The notes under the pieces: generated by a model
The model's input: the letters and a program-made list of their open reading frames with translations, nothing else
What the model was told of the DNA's origin: nothing
The model's database searches: none
Source of the DNA: Pseudonocardia hierapolitana
Lineage (GTDB): Bacteria > Actinomycetota > Actinomycetes > Mycobacteriales > Pseudonocardiaceae
NCBI RefSeq assembly: GCF_007994075.1
Contig: NZ_VIWU01000001.1
Coordinates: forward strand, 6,944,001-7,008,000
DNA: 64,000 nt
Direction of reading: 5' to 3'
Translations under genes and position numbers: made by a program
Shown here: positions 1-8,812 of the stretch, one piece after another
Position numbering within the stretch: the stretch's first letter is position 1
Layout: every line of letters begins with the position of its first letter

Positions 1-780
1 GCGCAGCCGGACGAGGGTCTCCTCGGACGGCCGGTCGTGCAGCACGCTGTGCACGAAGCGGCGGGTGGCCGGCTCGCGCGGGTCGCTGAACAAGACGGGG
101 CCGCGCTCGATCACCCGGCCCTGCTCCATCACCGCGACGGTGTCGCAGATCGAGCTCACGACGTCCATCTCGTGGGTGATGACGACGATCGTGGTGCCCA
201 GCTCCCGGTTGATCCGCTTGAGCAGCGCGAGGACGTCCTTGGTGGTCTCCGGGTCGAGCGCGCTGGTGGCCTCGTCGGCGAGCAGGATCCGCGGCGACGT
301 GGCCAGCGCGCGGGCGATGCCCACCCGCTGCTTCTGCCCGCCCGACAGCTGGCTCGGGAACTGGCGGGCCTTCTCGGCGATCCCGACGAACTCCAGCAGC
401 TCGGCCACCCGTTCGCGGCGCCGCTCGCGCGACCAGCCCGCGATCCGCAACGGGTAGCCGACGTTGCCTGCGACGGTGCGCGAGGAGAACAGGTTGAACT
501 GCTGGAAGATCATCCCGACCTCCCCGCGCAGCTCGCGCAGCCCGCGCTCGCCGAGCTCCCCGGTCACCCGGCTGCCGACGGTCACCGTGCCCTCCGTCGG
601 CAGCTCGAGTGCGTTGATCATGCGGACGAGCGTGCTCTTCCCGGCCCCGGAGTGGCCGATGACGCCGGTGATCTCCCCGTCCTCGACGTCGAGATCGACG
701 CCGTCGACGGCACGCACCTCCTGGCCGCGTCCGGACGGGAAGACCTTGCTCACTCCGCGGAAGGAGATCAGCGGTGCCAC
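1..780 (-). CDS. metN: Methionine ABC transporter ATP-binding protein MetN (3' part missing)
   Basis: ATPase of a D-/L-methionine importer, working at the inner face of the membrane with MetI and MetQ. From the GTG at 780 the protein opens VAPLISFRGVSKVF. It carries Walker A (GHSGAGKST), a Q-loop (FQQFNLF), the ABC signature LSGGQKQR, Walker B ILLADEAT and the switch histidine (VITHEMD). About 260 residues are present and the rest, including the usual C-terminal ACT-like region, lies beyond the left edge. It begins 3 bp after the metQ stop and is cotranscribed; metI is presumably further left. The start has no strong ribosome-binding site, as expected for a coupled gene. MetN rather than another ABC ATPase is supported by the adjacent NlpA-family lipoprotein. 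Confidence 0.93.
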   Translation of the reverse strand, partial: MAPLISFRGVSKVFPSGRGQEVRAVDGVDLDVEDGEITGVIGHSGAGKSTLVRMINALELPTEGTVTVGSRVTGELGERGLRELRGEVGMIFQQFNLFSSRTVAGNVGYPLRIAGWSRERRRERVAELLEFVGIAEKARQFPSQLSGGQKQRVGIARALATSPRILLADEATSALDPETTKDVLALLKRINRELGTTIVVITHEMDVVSSICDTVAVMEQGRVIERGPVLFSDPREPATRRFVHSVLHDRPSEETLVRLR

Positions 781-783
781 GGC

Positions 784-1677
784 TCAGGAACCCGCCGCGC
801 GGATGTCGTTCTCGATCTGGTCGGTCGTGGCCTGCAGGTCGGCGACGTCGTTCGTCTTGAAGACGCCGGTGTCGCCGAGGTCGGCGCGGATCGCGGCCTC
901 GACCTCGGGGTCGTGGTACAGCGCCGCCAGCTCCAGGTAGGCCGGGTTGTCCTTGTCCTCGGCCCGGGCGACGAAGGCGTTGATGTAGGGCTTGGACGAC
1001 TCGCTGTTCGGGTCGTCGGCGAAGATCCGCTGCTGGACGGTGAGGTTCGCCGCCGTGGCGTAGTTGTTGTTCACGATCGCGGCGTCGACGCTCGGCAGGT
1101 TGGCCGCCGTCTGGGCGGCGTCGACCGGCACGACCTCCACCTTGGCGGACTCGATCTCGTTCGGCGTCGACAGCGAGTTGCCGCCGCCGCGCAACGTGAT
1201 CAGCCCGGCGGCCTGCAGGACCAGCAGCGCGCGTGCCTGGTTGGTCGGGTCGTTCGGGATGACGATCTGACCGCCCTGGGGGATCTGGTCGACCGACGTG
1301 TGCTTCGTCGAGTACAGCGGCAGCGGGTATACCGCCGTCGCCCCGATCGGCACGAGGTCGTCGTTGTTCTTGACGTTGTAGTTCGCCAGGTACAGCAGGT
1401 GCTGGAACTGGTTGAGCTGCAGCTGGCCCTGCGACAGGGCCGGGTTGGGCTGGTTGTAGTCGGTGAAGTTGACGAGGTTGACCGTGATGCCCTTGGCAGC
1501 GGCCTTCTCCTTGTAGACGTTCCAGTAGTTCTCACCGGCGTCGGTGACGCCGATGGAGACGACCTGGCCGGAATCACCGCTCGACGGTGCGGAGCCCGGT
1601 GCCGCGCACGAGGCCGCGAGCACGGCGAGCGGTAGCGCCAGCAGGACGGCGCGGGTCAGGCGCGAGAAGCGCGACAT
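784..1677 (-). CDS. metQ: MetQ/NlpA-family methionine-binding lipoprotein
   Basis: Extracytoplasmic substrate-binding lipoprotein that delivers methionine (or a sulfur analogue) to the MetNI importer. 297 residues. The N-terminus has Arg residues and a hydrophobic stretch ending in the lipobox AASC with Cys24 as the lipid-anchored residue, followed by a Pro/Ser linker. The mature part has the NlpA features ENYWNVYKEKAAAKGI and QLQLNQFQHLLYL, where family members usually have a similar NAFFQH-type motif. It is first in the operon with metN 3 bp downstream. A GGA-rich stretch precedes the ATG at 1677. Substrate within the methionine family is inferred, not visible. Confidence 0.93.
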   Translation of the reverse strand: MSRFSRLTRAVLLALPLAVLAASCAAPGSAPSSGDSGQVVSIGVTDAGENYWNVYKEKAAAKGITVNLVNFTDYNQPNPALSQGQLQLNQFQHLLYLANYNVKNNDDLVPIGATAVYPLPLYSTKHTSVDQIPQGGQIVIPNDPTNQARALLVLQAAGLITLRGGGNSLSTPNEIESAKVEVVPVDAAQTAANLPSVDAAIVNNNYATAANLTVQQRIFADDPNSESSKPYINAFVARAEDKDNPAYLELAALYHDPEVEAAIRADLGDTGVFKTNDVADLQATTDQIENDIRAAGS

Positions 1678-2020
1678 GGGGTGGTGGTCCTTTCGGGGGC
1701 ACGGTCATCTGCGCTGGGTCGCGGGCGGGGCTCACGCCCCGAGGCCGGCGATCTGATCAGGCGCGCAGGCTCAGCGGAGGCGAAAGCCCCATATACAGCA
1801 CGGACGACAGCAGCCATCGACGGGCGGACGGGGCAGGCCGCCAGGGCACCTGATCGGGTACGGGGAACGGGGGAAACCTGATCCCACGCCGTTCCCGACG
1901 GGCGCGGCCGTCGGACCGCCCTTGCCCGTCACGATCAGCCACGATACACCACCCGTTCGGGCTAGCCGTCCCTCCGGCCGGGGAGGAGCGCGGCGACGGC
2001 GGGCACGGACGCTGCGGTGG
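1678..2020. other. Leader/intergenic region of metQN with a GNRA-capped hairpin
   Basis: 343 bp without a convincing gene. On the minus strand, about 50 nt before the metQ ATG, positions 1741-1726 form a perfect hairpin: stem CGGGGC/GCCCCG with loop GTGA. Further upstream GATCAGG-type words recur (around 1753-1759, 1848-1855 and 1875-1882). A SAM-responsive element would be expected before a met operon, but I could not fold these bases into a SAM-I, SAM-II or SAM-IV consensus. A minus-strand TATCGT at 1946-1941 could be a -10 box. Confidence 0.4.
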
Positions 2021-2839
2021 TCACGCCCGGCGGGCGAACAGCTCGTTGAGCTCGGTCTGCGGGATCTGCTGGTGGGCGAAGGTGATCGTGCCGCTGTCCC
2101 GCAGCTCACGGGCGCTCTCGCGGACGAAGCCGAGGGCGGCGCGGGCGATGCTGCCGCCGAGGCTGATGCGCGCGACGCCGACCGACCGCAGCGCCGCGAC
2201 CGTGAGGCTGGTGGCGCCCAGCCCCATCACGACGTTGAGCGGGCCGTCGATCTCGCGCGCGAGCGTGGCGACCGCGTCGAGCTCGTTCACACCCGGGACG
2301 TACAGGCAGTCCGCTCCCGCCTCGCGGTAGCGGTTGGCGCGGCGGATCGAGTCGGCGAGCTCGCCCGGCGGCCGGAGCAGGAGCCCGTCCGTGCGAGCGG
2401 TGAGGACGAAGTCGTGCCGGCCGATTGCCTCTCGCGCCGCGGCGATGCGCTCCACGGCGAGCTCCTCGTCGTACAGCGAACCGCCCGCGAAGTCCTCGAT
2501 GTTGCCGCCGGCGAGGCCGGCGTCGAGCGCGAGCCGGATGGTCTCGGCGACGGCCTCGGGAGCGTCGCCGTAGCCGGCTTCGAGATCGCCGTTGACCGGG
2601 ACGTCGACCGCCGCGGTGATCTGCCGGATCCGGTCGAACATCTCGCCTCGGGAGACGGCCGTCGCGTGCTGCGGGATCCCGTGGTCCGCCTTCCCGAGTG
2701 AGAACGCGATCCCGGCGCTGGTCGTCGCGATCGCCGCGAACCCCGCCTCCGCCAGCACGATCGCGCTCCCGGCATCCCAGGCGTTCGGCATCACGAAGGT
2801 GCGGTCGTGGAGGTCTCGGAAGGCGGCTGAACGTCCCAT
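2021..2839 (-). CDS. Isocitrate lyase/PEP mutase superfamily protein
   Basis: Member of the ICL/PEP-mutase TIM-barrel superfamily, whose enzymes make or break C-C or P-C bonds next to a carboxylate (methylisocitrate lyase, oxaloacetate hydrolase, phosphonopyruvate enzymes). From the ATG at 2839 it is 272 aa. The Mg-binding motif DLEAGYG is at residues 85-91 and GGNIED at 111-116, followed by LTARTDG. The lyase KKCGH loop is absent (FSLGKADHG at the equivalent place), so it is probably not isocitrate or methylisocitrate lyase. An in-frame ATG at 2905 exists, but the conserved start and lack of homology-like sequence before 2839 favour the shorter form. Divergent from the LysR gene that probably controls it. 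The exact substrate is unknown. Confidence 0.85.
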   Translation of the reverse strand: MGRSAAFRDLHDRTFVMPNAWDAGSAIVLAEAGFAAIATTSAGIAFSLGKADHGIPQHATAVSRGEMFDRIRQITAAVDVPVNGDLEAGYGDAPEAVAETIRLALDAGLAGGNIEDFAGGSLYDEELAVERIAAAREAIGRHDFVLTARTDGLLLRPPGELADSIRRANRYREAGADCLYVPGVNELDAVATLAREIDGPLNVVMGLGATSLTVAALRSVGVARISLGGSIARAALGFVRESARELRDSGTITFAHQQIPQTELNELFARRA

Positions 2840-2883
2840 GCCGTCGACGGTAGGTCTGCGGGCGGCATTTGCCCAATGCATAC

Positions 2884-2904
2884 TGCTGACCAATGCCATC
2901 AGCA
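2884..2904. promoter_or_regulatory. Dyad operator between the divergent lyase and LysR genes
   Basis: Perfect inverted repeat TGCTGA-N9-TCAGCA, centred between the two divergent starts at 2839 and 2923. CCAATGC also occurs twice nearby (2873-2879 and 2890-2896). This is the place and type of site expected for an autoregulating LysR protein. Confidence 0.55.
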
Positions 2905-2922
2905 ACTTGCATGGGGGGCGCC

Positions 2923-3801
2923 ATGGAGATCGAAGCGCTGCGCACCTTCATCGCGATCCACCGATCCGGGACGGTCACCGGGGCGTCGGCCGCCCTGTTC
3001 CGCTCCCAGCCGGCCGTGAGCAGGCGGCTCGCGCTGCTCGAGAAGGAACTGGACGTTCCGCTGTTCGAGCGCGTGCCCGGCGGGGTCGTGCTGAGCGAGG
3101 CCGGACGCGCGCTGCTGCCGTTCGCCGAGGCCGTGCTGGCGAGCGTGCAGGACGCGGAGGCGGCCGTGCGTGCCGTGCGGTCGGAGGACAGCGGCCCCGT
3201 GACGGTCGCACTGGTCGGGACGCTGGCCAGCACGAACCTCACCTCGGTGCTGCGACGGTTCGCACAGCGGCACCCGGACGTCGAGCTGACCCTGCGCACG
3301 GCCACGAGCAAGGAGGTGAGCGACCTCGTGCGCCGCGCCGACGTCACCGTCGGTCTCCGGTACTCCGCGGATCCGGCTCCCGAACTGGAGTGCGAGACGC
3401 TGTACACCGAGCGAATGGTGATCGCCGCTTCCCCTGAGCGCGCGGGCACGCCGATCGCCGCGTTGAGCGCGCTCGCGGGGGAGCGGTGGCTCGCCTTCCC
3501 GGAACGTCCCGGTGAGGCATCCGGCGCCTCCGTGCGCCGGGTCATGGATGCGGCAGGCGTGGCGGAGAGCCAGATCCTGCGCATCGACAGCCTGACCGCC
3601 CAGAAGCGGCTCGTCGAAGCGGGGTTCGGGATCGCGCTCGTGCCCGAAAGCAGCATCCAGGAGGAGCTTTCCGCGGGTTCGCTCGTCGCGCTCGACGTCG
3701 GCGATCTCGAAGTCAGCGTGCCGGTCACGCTCGTGACGAGGTGCGGCGGCTACCTCTCGGCCGCCACCCGGACCTTGCTGGCGGAACTGCGGCGGGCGTG
3801 A
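2923..3801 (+). CDS. LysR-family transcriptional regulator
   Basis: DNA-binding regulator, 292 aa from the ATG at 2923, which is preceded by GGGGGG. The in-frame ATGs at 2893 and 2911 lie inside the operator or lack spacing. Residues 1-60 form the winged helix-turn-helix (MEIEALRTFIAIHRSG, SRRLALLEKELDVPLFER). From about residue 88 a LysR effector-binding domain follows (VTVALVGTL..., then the TLYTERMVIAASPE hinge). Divergent from the PEP-mutase-family gene with a shared dyad between them, so it most likely controls that gene and itself. The inducer cannot be deduced. Confidence 0.92.
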   Translation: MEIEALRTFIAIHRSGTVTGASAALFRSQPAVSRRLALLEKELDVPLFERVPGGVVLSEAGRALLPFAEAVLASVQDAEAAVRAVRSEDSGPVTVALVGTLASTNLTSVLRRFAQRHPDVELTLRTATSKEVSDLVRRADVTVGLRYSADPAPELECETLYTERMVIAASPERAGTPIAALSALAGERWLAFPERPGEASGASVRRVMDAAGVAESQILRIDSLTAQKRLVEAGFGIALVPESSIQEELSAGSLVALDVGDLEVSVPVTLVTRCGGYLSAATRTLLAELRRA

Positions 3802-3894
3802 CCCGCGCTCGCCGACTGGACGTAGCGCCAGGCGCGGCCGCGGCGTAGGACTGACACGTCCACCACGCAGGCCAGACTCGACGAGGAGCTGGAC

Positions 3895-5310
3895 ATGCCT
3901 GACACGCCGCAAGACGTCCTCGCGTTGGCGCAGGAGAATGGTGCGCGGATCGTGGATCTCCGGTTCTGCGACCTCCCGGGGCTGATGCAGCACTTCTCCA
4001 TCCCGGTCGAGGAGCTCACCGAGGAGGGGTTCGAGACCGGCTACGGCTTCGACGGCTCCTCGATCCGCGGGTTCCAGGAGATCCACGAGTCGGACATGCT
4101 GCTCATGCCGGACCCGGCGACGGCCGTGATGGACCCGTTCCGGGACGTGCCGACGCTGCAGATCCACTGCTTCGTCGCCGACCCCGTGACGCAGGCGAGC
4201 TACTCGCGCGACCCGCGCTACATCGCCAAGAAGGCGGAGGACCACCTGCGCGAGACCGGGCTCGCCGACGTCTCCTACTGGGGTCCTGAGCTGGAGTTCT
4301 ACATCTTCGACGGGGCGCGGTTCGACCAGAACCAGCACGAGGGCTACTACCACATCGAGTCGGTCGAGGGCGTCTGGGCGTCGGGGCAGCCGGGGAGCCG
4401 CGGCTACCGTCCCCGCTACAAGGAGGGCTACTTCCCGGTGCCCCCGATGGACCAGCACCAGGACCTGCGCAGCCTGATGGTCCTGACGCTCATGGACCTG
4501 GGCATTCCCATCGAGGTCCAGCACCACGAGGTCGGCACCGCGGGCCAGGCCGAGATGGACATGCGCTTCTCGTCGCTGCTGGCCATGGCCGACAATGTCA
4601 TGAACTACAAGTACGTGGTCAAGAACACGGCCTGGAAGGCGGGGAAGACGGCCACTTTCATGCCGAAACCGGTCTTCGACGACAACGGCTCGGGAATGCA
4701 CGTCCACCAGTCGCTGTGGAAGAACGGCCAGAACCTCTTCTACGACGAGTCGGGCTACGCCGGGTTCAGCGACATGGGCCGCCACTACATCGGCGGGATC
4801 CTCGCGCACTCGCCCGCGCTGCTGGCGTTCTGCGCACCGACCACGAACTCCTACCGCCGCCTCGTCCCCGGCTTCGAGGCGCCGATCAACCTCGTCTACT
4901 CGCAGCGCAACCGCTCGGCGTGCGTCCGCATCCCGATGTACACCCAGAGCGCCAAGGCCAAGCGCCTCGAGTACCGCTGCCCCGACCCCACGGCGAACCC
5001 CTACCTGGCGTTCACCGCGATGCTGCAGGCCGGCCTCGACGGGATCCGGAACAAGATCGAGCCGCCGGACCCGGTCGACCGGGACCTCTACGAGCTCACG
5101 CCCGAGGAGGCCACCGACCTCAAGCAGGTGCCGGGGTCACTCGAAGCGGTACTGGACGCGCTGGAGGCCGACCACGAGTTCCTGCTCGAAGGCGGCGTCT
5201 TCACCGAGGACCTCATCGAGACCTGGCTCGACTACAAGCGGACCAAGGAGCTCGACCAGATCCGCCTGCGCCCGCACCCGTGGGAGTTCATGCTCTATTA
5301 CGACCTCTGA
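3895..5310 (+). CDS. glnA: Type I glutamine synthetase
   Basis: ATP-dependent ligation of ammonia to glutamate; a cytoplasmic dodecamer in this family. 471 aa, normal for class I. The N-terminal latch strand region has [18 protein letters not shown]; metal and substrate motifs include [19 protein letters not shown] (with NGSGMH) and [16 protein letters not shown]. The adenylylation-type tyrosine lies in DLYELTPEE near residue 401, so GlnE control is plausible. RBS GAGGAG precedes the ATG at 3895. It stands alone, with no glnB or regulator beside it. Whether it is the main GS or one of the extra actinobacterial GlnA paralogues cannot be decided from sequence alone, although the intact IHESDM and adenylylation motif favour a genuine GS. 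Confidence 0.93.
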   Translation: MPDTPQDVLALAQENGARIVDLRFCDLPGLMQHFSIPVEELTEEGFETGYGFDGSSIRGFQEIHESDMLLMPDPATAVMDPFRDVPTLQIHCFVADPVTQASYSRDPRYIAKKAEDHLRETGLADVSYWGPELEFYIFDGARFDQNQHEGYYHIESVEGVWASGQPGSRGYRPRYKEGYFPVPPMDQHQDLRSLMVLTLMDLGIPIEVQHHEVGTAGQAEMDMRFSSLLAMADNVMNYKYVVKNTAWKAGKTATFMPKPVFDDNGSGMHVHQSLWKNGQNLFYDESGYAGFSDMGRHYIGGILAHSPALLAFCAPTTNSYRRLVPGFEAPINLVYSQRNRSACVRIPMYTQSAKAKRLEYRCPDPTANPYLAFTAMLQAGLDGIRNKIEPPDPVDRDLYELTPEEATDLKQVPGSLEAVLDALEADHEFLLEGGVFTEDLIETWLDYKRTKELDQIRLRPHPWEFMLYYDL

Positions 5311-5458
5311 CGACGGACGGTGTGGGCTCAGCTCTCGCACCCGTTGTCCGCTCACGCACCGGCTTCCGTCGGCGCCACCCATCGAACGGGATGCGTCAGG
5401 CACGACGGGATGCGCCGACCGAGACCTCCCCGCCGGGACCCTCGCCGCATGGTGGTGG

Positions 5459-6154
5459 TCAACGAACAAGCATGTGCCGCGCACCGGCCACAAGACAGGC
5501 GATCCCGATTGCCGCCCACGCGGCATGCCACACGATGCGCGGGATCAACGTGCGTGACGCAAGGAGGTGTGCGTCGCTCCTGTCCCCCCGACTCAACGCG
5601 ATCGTCGAGTAGTAGACGCCGCCGATCAGCATCCACCACACCATTCCGACCGCCACCGCGGCGTGAACATAGGCCGTGCCCGCAAGAGCCGCCCATCCAA
5701 CGCCGATCACCGCCAGTAGTGTGACCACGTTTGCGAGCGCGTTCGCGGCCTGGAAGAAGCTCCAGATCAGAAGGAACAGCGAGGCCCAGACGACCGCCCA
5801 TGCGTTGCCGTGTCCAATGGCTGCCGCACCCCCGAGCCCGAGGAGACATGGTGTGGGATAGCCGGCGAAGGTGGTGAGGAGGTCGCTGACGCTCCAGTGG
5901 TATCGGATGAGTTCAGTCGCACCGCCCCCGCCGTCCTTGAGCGTGAAGCCCCTGTGTCCGCGGAACGTGAGCACCGCCATGGCCATGTGTCCGCCTTCGT
6001 GCGCCACCGTGACGAGCGACCGTGCCCAGGAGTCGGTGAACACGACGAGCAGCAGCATCGCGAATCCCAACCCCCAGGCCAGCGGCTCGCCGACCACAGG
6101 GATCGCGTTCACTGCATCCAGGGTCGGATCGGTGATTTGCACGACGCCGATCAC
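5459..6154 (-). CDS. M50-type membrane metalloprotease
   Basis: Integral membrane zinc peptidase. The zinc motif HEGGH (HExxH; His52 and His56 with Glu53) lies at the edge of the first hydrophobic segment. Four to five further transmembrane helices follow. I place the start at GTG 6154 (231 aa), because GGAGGGGA lies 6 bases upstream; a 28-residue in-frame extension to 6238 is rich in Arg and Pro and has no ribosome site. It belongs to the M50B-like actinobacterial group often found alone. Substrate unknown. No sigma or anti-sigma gene is adjacent, so a site-2-protease role is not supported by context. Confidence 0.8.
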   Translation of the reverse strand: MIGVVQITDPTLDAVNAIPVVGEPLAWGLGFAMLLLVVFTDSWARSLVTVAHEGGHMAMAVLTFRGHRGFTLKDGGGGATELIRYHWSVSDLLTTFAGYPTPCLLGLGGAAAIGHGNAWAVVWASLFLLIWSFFQAANALANVVTLLAVIGVGWAALAGTAYVHAAVAVGMVWWMLIGGVYYSTIALSRGDRSDAHLLASRTLIPRIVWHAAWAAIGIACLVAGARHMLVR

Positions 6155-6467
6155 GTTGTACGTCCCCTCCTGTGCGCGGGGTCGGAGGACTCTTGCGGGA
6201 GTTCGTGACACACCGGACGGGCGAGCATGGTCGTACATGGCGTCGCCGACGATGCCCGCTGCGTTATCGACAGGTAGCGGGTTGCATCCGCTGCGTTATC
6301 GACTGACGTCGACGACGCTGTGATCGGGGAGCGCCGGGGTCGACATGCCGGTGGAGTTGCTCGGCTGACGGAAGTAGCGTGCCGTGGATCACACGGTGCC
6401 CGATGAGCGGACGGCGAACCGCAGGATCGATGCGGAACGGCAGGATCGTCGAGGTGGGGGACGACTC
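6155..6467. promoter_or_regulatory. Divergent intergenic region with a 16-bp direct repeat
   Basis: 313 bp between the divergent M50 protease and sulfoxide-reductase genes. It contains CCGCTGCGTTATCGAC twice, at 6256-6271 and 6288-6303, 32 bp apart start to start, or about three helical turns. This looks like a paired operator. A TAGCGT -10-like box lies at 6375-6380, about 90 bp before the reductase start. Confidence 0.45.
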
Positions 6468-8783
6468 GTGACGCTGCACAGTTCGCATTGGGGAGCCTTC
6501 GAGGCCGTCGAGACGGCCGCCGGGCTCGAGGTCCGGCCCGATCCGACCGACCCGAATCCGGCAGACGCGCTGCTGCGCAACGTGCCGGCGATGCTGGACG
6601 AGCGGGTCAGGGTGCTGGTGCCGCACGTGCGCCGAGGGTTCCTGGAGCGGGGCGCTGGTCCGGACGAGCGGCGGGGGCACGACGACTTCGTCCCGGTCGG
6701 CTGGGAGCAGGCGCTGTCACTGGCCGCGCGTGAGCTCGACCGGGTCCGCACCGCGTTCGGCAATGCGTCGATCTTCGGCGGCTCCTACGGCTGGGGGAGC
6801 GCGGGGCGGTTCCACCACGCGCAGAGCCAGGTGCACCGGTTCCTCAACGTGCTGGGCGGCTACACCCGTTCCGTCGAGACCTACAGCCTGGGCGCCGCGC
6901 GCCCGCTGCTGCGCCGCATCGTCGGCAACGACGACCCGATCATGCGATCGACCTCGCTGTCGGTGCTGGCCGAGCACACGGAGCTCTTCGTCTGCTTCGG
7001 CGGCATCCCGGCCAAGAACGCACAGGTCAACGCGGGCGGAGTCACCCGGCACGCCACGGTCGGGCACTTGCGGCGGGCGCGGGAGCGGGGCGCCCGGTTC
7101 GTGCTGGTCTCGCCCCTGCGCGACGACCTGGTCGCCGACCTCGACGCGGAGTGGATCACGCCAGTCCCCGGCACCGACACGGCGCTGATGTTCGGGCTGG
7201 CGCACACGCTCGTCCGGAACGGCCTGCACGACGGAGATTTCCTGCGCACCCACTGCGCCGGGTTCGACGAGTGGTGGTCGTACCTGGACGGGCGGACCGA
7301 CGGCGTCGTCCGCGATGCCGCGTGGGCGTCCCGGATCTGCGCCGTCCCCGAGGAGCGGATCGTCGCGCTGGCGCGGGAGATGGCCGCGCACCGCACGATG
7401 ATCACGCTGAGCTGGTCGTTGCAGCGGGCGCGGTACGGGGAGCAGCCGCTGTGGACGGGCGTCGCGCTGGCCTGCGTGCTCGGCCAGATCGGGCTCCCCG
7501 GCGGTGGGGTGGGGCACGGCTACGGCGCGATGGCCGGGATCGGCGGGCCGCGGGCCGAGGGGCCGCTGCCCACGCTGCCCCAGGGGTTCAACACCGTCAC
7601 GGACTTCATCCCCGTGGCGCGGATCGCCGACATGCTGCTGCACCCGGGCGACGGGTTCGACTTCGACGGCGCGCGCCTGCGGTACCCCGACATCCGGCTC
7701 GTCTACTGGGCGGGCGGCAACCCGTTCCACCACCACCAGGACCTCGCCCGGCTGCGGCGCGCGTTCGCCCGCCCGGAGACGGTGATCGTCCACGAGCAGT
7801 TCTGGACCGCGACCGCGCGCCACGCCGACATCGTGTTCCCGGCGTCCACCACCCTCGAGCGCGACGACCTCGGTTGTGCCCGCGAGAGCGACGCCCTGAT
7901 CGCCATGCCACGGGTCACCGAGCCGCGGGGCGAGGCGCGGTCCGACTTCGCGATCTTCCGTGCGCTGGCCGAGGAGCTGGGCGTCGGCAAGGAGTTCGAC
8001 GAGGGCCGCGACGAGTGGGAGTGGCTCGAGCACCTGTACGAGAGCTGGCGGGCCGCACTTGCCGAGGGCGGCGACCCGGGGCTCGACTTCGCCGGGTTCT
8101 GGGCGAAGGGCCGGATCGACCTCCCGCGGGTCAGCCGCGACCGCGTGCTCTACGCCGACTTCCGCGCCGACCCCGTCGCCCACCCGCTGCCGACGCCGAG
8201 CGGACGCATCGAGATCGCCTCGGCGACGATCGCGTCCTTCGGCTACGACGACTGCCCCGGCCACCCCACGTGGCTCGAGCCGGAGTTCCTGGCCGAACCC
8301 CCGGGCACGGGCCCGTTCCCGCTGTTCCTGGTCGCGAACAACCCGGCCACCCGGCTGCACAGCCAGCTCGACCACGGCGCAGGCAGCGCGGACGCGAAGG
8401 TCGCCGGACGCGAGCCGGTGCGGATGCACCCGGCCGACGCCGCCGCGCGCGGGCTCGCGGCAGGCGACGTCGTCCTCGTGGAGAGCCGGGTCGGGAGCGT
8501 CCTCGCCGGGCTGGTGCCGTCCGACGACGTCGCGCCGGGCGTGGTGCAGCTGTCGACCGGGGCCTGGTTCGACCCGAGCGCACCCGATGTCGCGACGTGC
8601 GTGCACGGCAACCCGAACGCCGTCACCACCGACATCGGCACCTCCCGGCTCGCGCAGGGGTGCACGGGCCAGCTCTCGCGGGTCGAGGTGCGCAAGGCGC
8701 CCGCGCCGCTGCCATCCGTACGGGCATTCGTGCCACCGGTCCGCATTCCGGGAGATGACGCACTGCGTGCGAAACCGGAATAG
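6468..8783 (+). CDS. Molybdopterin-dependent sulfoxide/N-oxide reductase (BisC/DMSO reductase type)
   Basis: Bis-MGD molybdoenzyme, 771 aa, of the BisC/TorA/DorA group that reduces S-oxides (biotin or methionine sulfoxide) or N-oxides. It opens HSSHWGAFEA. GGSYGWGSAGRFHHAQSQ places the Mo-ligand serine at Ser111, as in biotin sulfoxide and DMSO reductases. There is no [Fe-S] CxxC cluster region and no twin-arginine signal, so it is likely cytoplasmic like BisC. The molydopterin dinucleotide-binding C-terminal domain is present (FLVANNPATRLHSQLDHG, STGAWFDP, CVHGNPNAVT). GTG 6468 is chosen for its GAGGTGGGGG ribosome site; an in-frame extension to 6384 is possible. The gene lies beside a sulfur-acquisition island, so an organic sulfoxide substrate is a reasonable inference. 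Confidence 0.9.
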   Translation: MTLHSSHWGAFEAVETAAGLEVRPDPTDPNPADALLRNVPAMLDERVRVLVPHVRRGFLERGAGPDERRGHDDFVPVGWEQALSLAARELDRVRTAFGNASIFGGSYGWGSAGRFHHAQSQVHRFLNVLGGYTRSVETYSLGAARPLLRRIVGNDDPIMRSTSLSVLAEHTELFVCFGGIPAKNAQVNAGGVTRHATVGHLRRARERGARFVLVSPLRDDLVADLDAEWITPVPGTDTALMFGLAHTLVRNGLHDGDFLRTHCAGFDEWWSYLDGRTDGVVRDAAWASRICAVPEERIVALAREMAAHRTMITLSWSLQRARYGEQPLWTGVALACVLGQIGLPGGGVGHGYGAMAGIGGPRAEGPLPTLPQGFNTVTDFIPVARIADMLLHPGDGFDFDGARLRYPDIRLVYWAGGNPFHHHQDLARLRRAFARPETVIVHEQFWTATARHADIVFPASTTLERDDLGCARESDALIAMPRVTEPRGEARSDFAIFRALAEELGVGKEFDEGRDEWEWLEHLYESWRAALAEGGDPGLDFAGFWAKGRIDLPRVSRDRVLYADFRADPVAHPLPTPSGRIEIASATIASFGYDDCPGHPTWLEPEFLAEPPGTGPFPLFLVANNPATRLHSQLDHGAGSADAKVAGREPVRMHPADAAARGLAAGDVVLVESRVGSVLAGLVPSDDVAPGVVQLSTGAWFDPSAPDVATCVHGNPNAVTTDIGTSRLAQGCTGQLSRVEVRKAPAPLPSVRAFVPPVRIPGDDALRAKPE

Positions 8784-8812
8784 GAACCGGCCTCGCAGGC
8801 GCTGAGTGGTCC

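Noticed and set aside
37..1635. Long plus-strand reading frame over metN/metQ
   Set aside because: Shadow frame of high-GC coding DNA; its translation is Asp/Arg/Val-rich and the opposite strand has two clear family members.
1771..1932. Minus-strand ORF with paired cysteines (GCCRPCC) before metQ as a further sulfur leader
   Set aside because: It lacks the D-L-x4-[ST]-A-x-C-R pattern, is longer than the leaders and its start is not well placed behind a promoter.
1678..2020. SAM riboswitch upstream of metQN
   Set aside because: Expected by function, but I found no SAM-I, SAM-II or SAM-IV core bases; only a simple GTGA-capped hairpin and scattered GATCAGG words. A covariance-model search would be decisive.
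2106..3728. 540-codon minus-strand frame across the lyase and LysR genes
   Set aside because: Antisense shadow; low-complexity Arg/Ser composition and conflict with two well-supported genes.
6384..6467. Longer N-terminus for the molybdoenzyme
   Set aside because: No ribosome site, and the extra 28 residues are charged and unlike the family; GTG 6468 has GAGGTGGGGG.
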